From positions 620,001 through 684,000 of the forward strand of contig NZ_JAGFMD010000001.1 of assembly GCF_017592825.1 (NCBI RefSeq): 64,000 nucleotides of DNA, in the 5' to 3' direction. Shown here in pieces: positions 61,332-64,000 of the stretch. The translations under genes and the position numbers were made by a program. The first letter of the stretch is position 1. Each line of letters begins with the position of its first letter. Under the pieces are notes generated by a model. The model had not been told where the DNA came from and did no database searches. It was given only the letters and a program-made list of their open reading frames with translations. Origin of the DNA: Roseivirga sp. E12 (GTDB taxonomy: Bacteria; Bacteroidota; Bacteroidia; Cytophagales; Cyclobacteriaceae).

Positions 61332-63593
61332 ATGGACCTATCTGAGATATTCAAAGTCGAAAATAGTGAAGAATTAAAATCAGGCAAGGCTTTAAACGAC
61401 CCATCCTTATTAGAAAACCCAGTAAAACTTTCGGCTTCAAAAGCATTTGACTACTCAGGAGGCGGCTTTACCTTCAGTATAGTACCAGAGGCAAGCATGA
61501 CAGTTTCGCTTTTCAACAGTACTGATGATGAAGACCCCGATAAACTGATCAACAGTCCCAATGCCATTACCCCTTTCAGTGCTGCGAATGACAGCTACCT
61601 CAAATACGCTTTCAATGTTGGTGCAACAGGCTCAGGTGCCGGTAATGCTGGAGGGCTTTCTCTCAACCTGACACTCTCTAGTGTTTTTAGTACCGGACTT
61701 TATAAGAAGCACTCTCCTACCAACACGGTCCCAATGGCCGTGGTTAATGATGTGAAAAGCTTTCTCTCGATTTTCGATTGGACTTCTGTAGAGTCTTTGG
61801 CAATTGGCGATGCCCTTTTTACAAGTGCTAGAGGAAAGATGGAAGGAAAAATTGGTTTTTCATGGTCTGACATCTTCACCAAAAGTATGTCTTCACTCGC
61901 CAATTTGTTGCCGGGTAATCTAACACTAGACATCCAGATGAGTCCTTCAGTTTCCGTGGGTTTCAACGCCTCCCTGGAAGACAATTATCTGTGTGCAATG
62001 ACCCGGACTGGAGCTGATGAGTTCAAAGTGACCATTAATAAAACCAAGAGTAGCTCAGCGGCAGGACAAATTGGTGCCAGTGTAGGTATCCAATTTGCAG
62101 ACCCAGAAACGCTCGAAACTCAATTGAATGAGATTGTAGATAAAATCATCGCTTCGGTCACTGATTATGCGGGGAATGTTGCTGAACTGATCCAAAAGTT
62201 TCAAACAAACAGTCTTTCTCCCAATGAGAAAGAGTTTCTAGATAAGATATTGAAGAGGCTAAAACTTGATGCTCTAGCTGACCCTGTGAATTCACTTGAT
62301 GAACTGATCAAAAACATTGAGGAAAAAGCCAAGAGTACTACCAAAGCAATTGCCAGTGCGAGCGCTTCTGTTTCTTTCAGCTACGAATACAGCAGAATCA
62401 GCGAAAATCAAGAACTACTCTCCGCTACTATTACTGAAGGGCTATTACAAGAGTTGCACCCGAAACTAGTGGGATTCAATGCGGATCAATTACTGACAGA
62501 GTTTCAAAATGGCACAGATGAAATTACACTGGACCACTACCTAAATCAGAAAACCCTAACTATTAAGAAGAGCTGGGGCTTTGGCCTGTCTTTTATGGGA
62601 AAACCTGTCTTTTCAGGAAAAACTATTCGTAAGACGGTGTCATCCACACAGACAAATGCTGCCAGTGAAAAACAGCTTTCCCTTGATCAAGTAATTGGTT
62701 ACCAAAGACAATGGATGGGTGAAGAAACGGATTGGGTAACTGATTTTAATGTCAAAATGCCCAACTTTTCGGCTGCACCTAGCTTGGATGAGTTTGACTA
62801 TAGCTTGTATGTTCAGATGACTTCTGGCATGAAGGTCAAGAAAGTCAAGCACCTCAAACAACTATTAGACCTGGGTATAATGTGGGGAGCGATTGACGAA
62901 GGTGAAGTCCCAAGACTCGTTGAGAAATACCTTGACACCTTTCACCGGCAGGTAATTACCGCAGATGCTCAACTTACCTTCAAACCAACGGCTATGCTAG
63001 CTTTAACTCAGCAGCTTGGACAACTCGGTTGGAACAATGTAACTATTGGATTGATGGCAAAAGCAATGGCATCCTCGATGAGTTATTGGAATAACTACCC
63101 GCTTAGACAATCGGTCTCGAAGCGGACTGCAGCGTATAGTCCCACTTGGCAAAACTATCTTAGCAACCCTAGTCAATCTTTGAGCAGCATTGCCTCTAGG
63201 TCTCAGGACAACCTATCTGCTTATGGAGGTGTATCTACAATGCTAATTGACAAAGAAGGTCAAGCAGGTCATGATTCATCTGATGATTTTGTCGCTAACA
63301 TCATATATCAGAACAATGGTATAGCACGAGACGCACAGTCATTTGTCAATGGACTCGTGAAGTTGAAACAGGGCATCGATGGAAAAGACAGCTTTGATTC
63401 AGACTTTAATGTTATTTACGCTGAAATGAAGTCGTTTTTTGGCGAGTCTTTTTATGTAAGAACTCTCGGCTGTTTATTGAACGAATTTGCTAACATCAAT
63501 CCTGCACTTGATGGGGTGGTGGAACGAGTATTCACACTCAGTTGGGGCGAGGGCGATGATGAACAAACAGTGAGTTTGGCTTCTAAGAACTAA
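61332..63593 (+). CDS. Large protein of unknown function
   Basis: A 753-residue protein (MDLSEIFKVENSEELKSGKA) without signal peptide or clear membrane helix. The first third is beta-type and Ser/Gly-rich (GATGSGAGNAGGLSLNLTLS). The middle has charged helices (EKEFLDKILKRLKLDALADP). The end is mixed. Segments such as KIGFSWSDIFTKSMSSL and SASVSFSYEYSRISENQELL suggest repeated amphipathic strands. I do not recognise the family. The GIY-YIG gene follows after 12 bp. Confidence 0.75.
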   Translation: MDLSEIFKVENSEELKSGKALNDPSLLENPVKLSASKAFDYSGGGFTFSIVPEASMTVSLFNSTDDEDPDKLINSPNAITPFSAANDSYLKYAFNVGATGSGAGNAGGLSLNLTLSSVFSTGLYKKHSPTNTVPMAVVNDVKSFLSIFDWTSVESLAIGDALFTSARGKMEGKIGFSWSDIFTKSMSSLANLLPGNLTLDIQMSPSVSVGFNASLEDNYLCAMTRTGADEFKVTINKTKSSSAAGQIGASVGIQFADPETLETQLNEIVDKIIASVTDYAGNVAELIQKFQTNSLSPNEKEFLDKILKRLKLDALADPVNSLDELIKNIEEKAKSTTKAIASASASVSFSYEYSRISENQELLSATITEGLLQELHPKLVGFNADQLLTEFQNGTDEITLDHYLNQKTLTIKKSWGFGLSFMGKPVFSGKTIRKTVSSTQTNAASEKQLSLDQVIGYQRQWMGEETDWVTDFNVKMPNFSAAPSLDEFDYSLYVQMTSGMKVKKVKHLKQLLDLGIMWGAIDEGEVPRLVEKYLDTFHRQVITADAQLTFKPTAMLALTQQLGQLGWNNVTIGLMAKAMASSMSYWNNYPLRQSVSKRTAAYSPTWQNYLSNPSQSLSSIASRSQDNLSAYGGVSTMLIDKEGQAGHDSSDDFVANIIYQNNGIARDAQSFVNGLVKLKQGIDGKDSFDSDFNVIYAEMKSFFGESFYVRTLGCLLNEFANINPALDGVVERVFTLSWGEGDDEQTVSLASKN

Positions 63594-63605
63594 GAAGCTT
63601 ATTCC

Positions 63606-63941
63606 ATGACTGACACTGGATTTCATGTATATATACTCACCAACTCCACGAAGAAGGTCTTATATACTGGGATTACAAATGACCTGAGTTCTAGGCTAGT
63701 GGAACATTACTTAGAAAGAGGAAACAAGAAAACCTTCACAGGTAGATACTATTGTCATTACCTCCTTCATTATGAATACCATCATACAGCAATTGGTGCA
63801 ATTGAAAGAGAAAAAGAAATCAAGGGCTGGAGAAGGGCAAAGAAAGAAGAACTCATCAATAGTCAGAATCCTAAATGGGAATTCCTCAATCATGAAGTCA
63901 CTACCTGGCCGCCAGAACCTGGGGCTGGGCGTCAGTATTGA
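63606..63941 (+). CDS. GIY-YIG nuclease-domain protein
   Basis: A 111-residue single-domain protein with the motif VYILTNSTKKVLYTGITNDL (GIY-YIG reads VYI..YTG), the catalytic Arg in LSSRLVEHY, and the Glu in AIEREKEIKGWRRAKKEELI. Small proteins of this group are numerous in Bacteroidota genomes and often stand near dispersed repeats; a partial repeat (TTTGTCGGGATGAC) follows at about 63972. Activity on DNA is inferred from the family. Confidence 0.9.
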   Translation: MTDTGFHVYILTNSTKKVLYTGITNDLSSRLVEHYLERGNKKTFTGRYYCHYLLHYEYHHTAIGAIEREKEIKGWRRAKKEELINSQNPKWEFLNHEVTTWPPEPGAGRQY

Positions 63942-64000
63942 CTTTCAATGGGGTAAAGATCCCTCCTTTGTCGGGATGACTAAAGAATTAAGGGTTAAGA
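63942..64000. repeat. Partial dispersed repeat at the window edge
   Basis: CCTTTGTCGGGATGAC (about 63970-63985) matches the closing half of the repeat copies, such as TTCGGGATGACG at 59507-59518. The opening half is not found, or has been absorbed in the end of the GIY-YIG gene. Confidence 0.35.

Overview
The window looks like a chromosomal segment of a Bacteroidota bacterium, probably of the Cytophagales (Roseivirga or Fulvivirga type). The evidence is the moderately AT-rich sequence, starts without Shine-Dalgarno sites, promoter -7 boxes of the form TAnnTTTG, many LytS/LytTR two-component pairs, PadR genes each followed by a large FtsX-type permease with a fused N-terminal prefix domain, DUF2911 and exported DinB-fold proteins, M19 dipeptidase and lipoprotein signal peptides. 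No rRNA, tRNA, prophage, transposase or CRISPR array was seen.

Layout. 1-4973: a large exported TPR protein (cut by the left edge), holA, a small TPR protein and an exported protein of unknown function. 5060-11321: a LytTR regulator and TPR histidine kinase, then an operon for a membrane protein and an exported ricin-type lectin, whose upstream region carries three 9-bp repeats in exact 21-bp phase, the geometry LytTR proteins bind. A signal-peptide stub and an inverted-repeat element follow. 11330-19417: an exported hydrolase, PadR/permease pair 1, a hydroxyacid dehydrogenase, a 3-methyladenine glycosylase, two DUF2911 proteins and a DinB-fold protein. 19664-22318: a second LytS/LytTR pair, another DinB-fold protein and a 50-residue Cys-rich protein. 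22532-26832: a LodA/LodB-type quinoprotein oxidase pair converging on an M19 dipeptidase.

26932-36526, all on the minus strand, is the least explained region: a third LytS/LytTR pair, two unknown soluble proteins, a membrane protein, and a four-gene overlapping operon led by an 852-residue protein that joins an intact subtilisin (S8) domain to an intact trypsin-like (S1) domain. The other three products are a coiled-coil envelope protein, a BamE-like lipoprotein and a membrane protein. This is the best candidate for an undescribed system. 36659-41490 is an error-prone polymerase cassette (dnaE2-type and dinB) interrupted by a four-helix-bundle gene between short inverted repeats, with long palindromes at both polymerase promoters. 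41645-50019 holds mtfA, SemiSWEET, a DinB-fold protein, PadR/permease pair 2, a stand-alone IF2-N-like protein, bestrophin and an M23 lipoprotein.

50147-61246 is a molybdenum cofactor region: xdhC, moaA, moeA, moaC, and in the opposite direction sufU, sufS, moaE, moaD, moeB-rhodanese and mocA. The presence of xdhC, mocA and a cysteine desulfurase suggests supply to a xanthine-dehydrogenase-type enzyme encoded elsewhere. A decayed xdhC 3' end lies beside the intact gene, and imperfect palindromic repeats are concentrated in this region's intergenic gaps. The window ends with a 753-residue protein of unknown function and a GIY-YIG nuclease.
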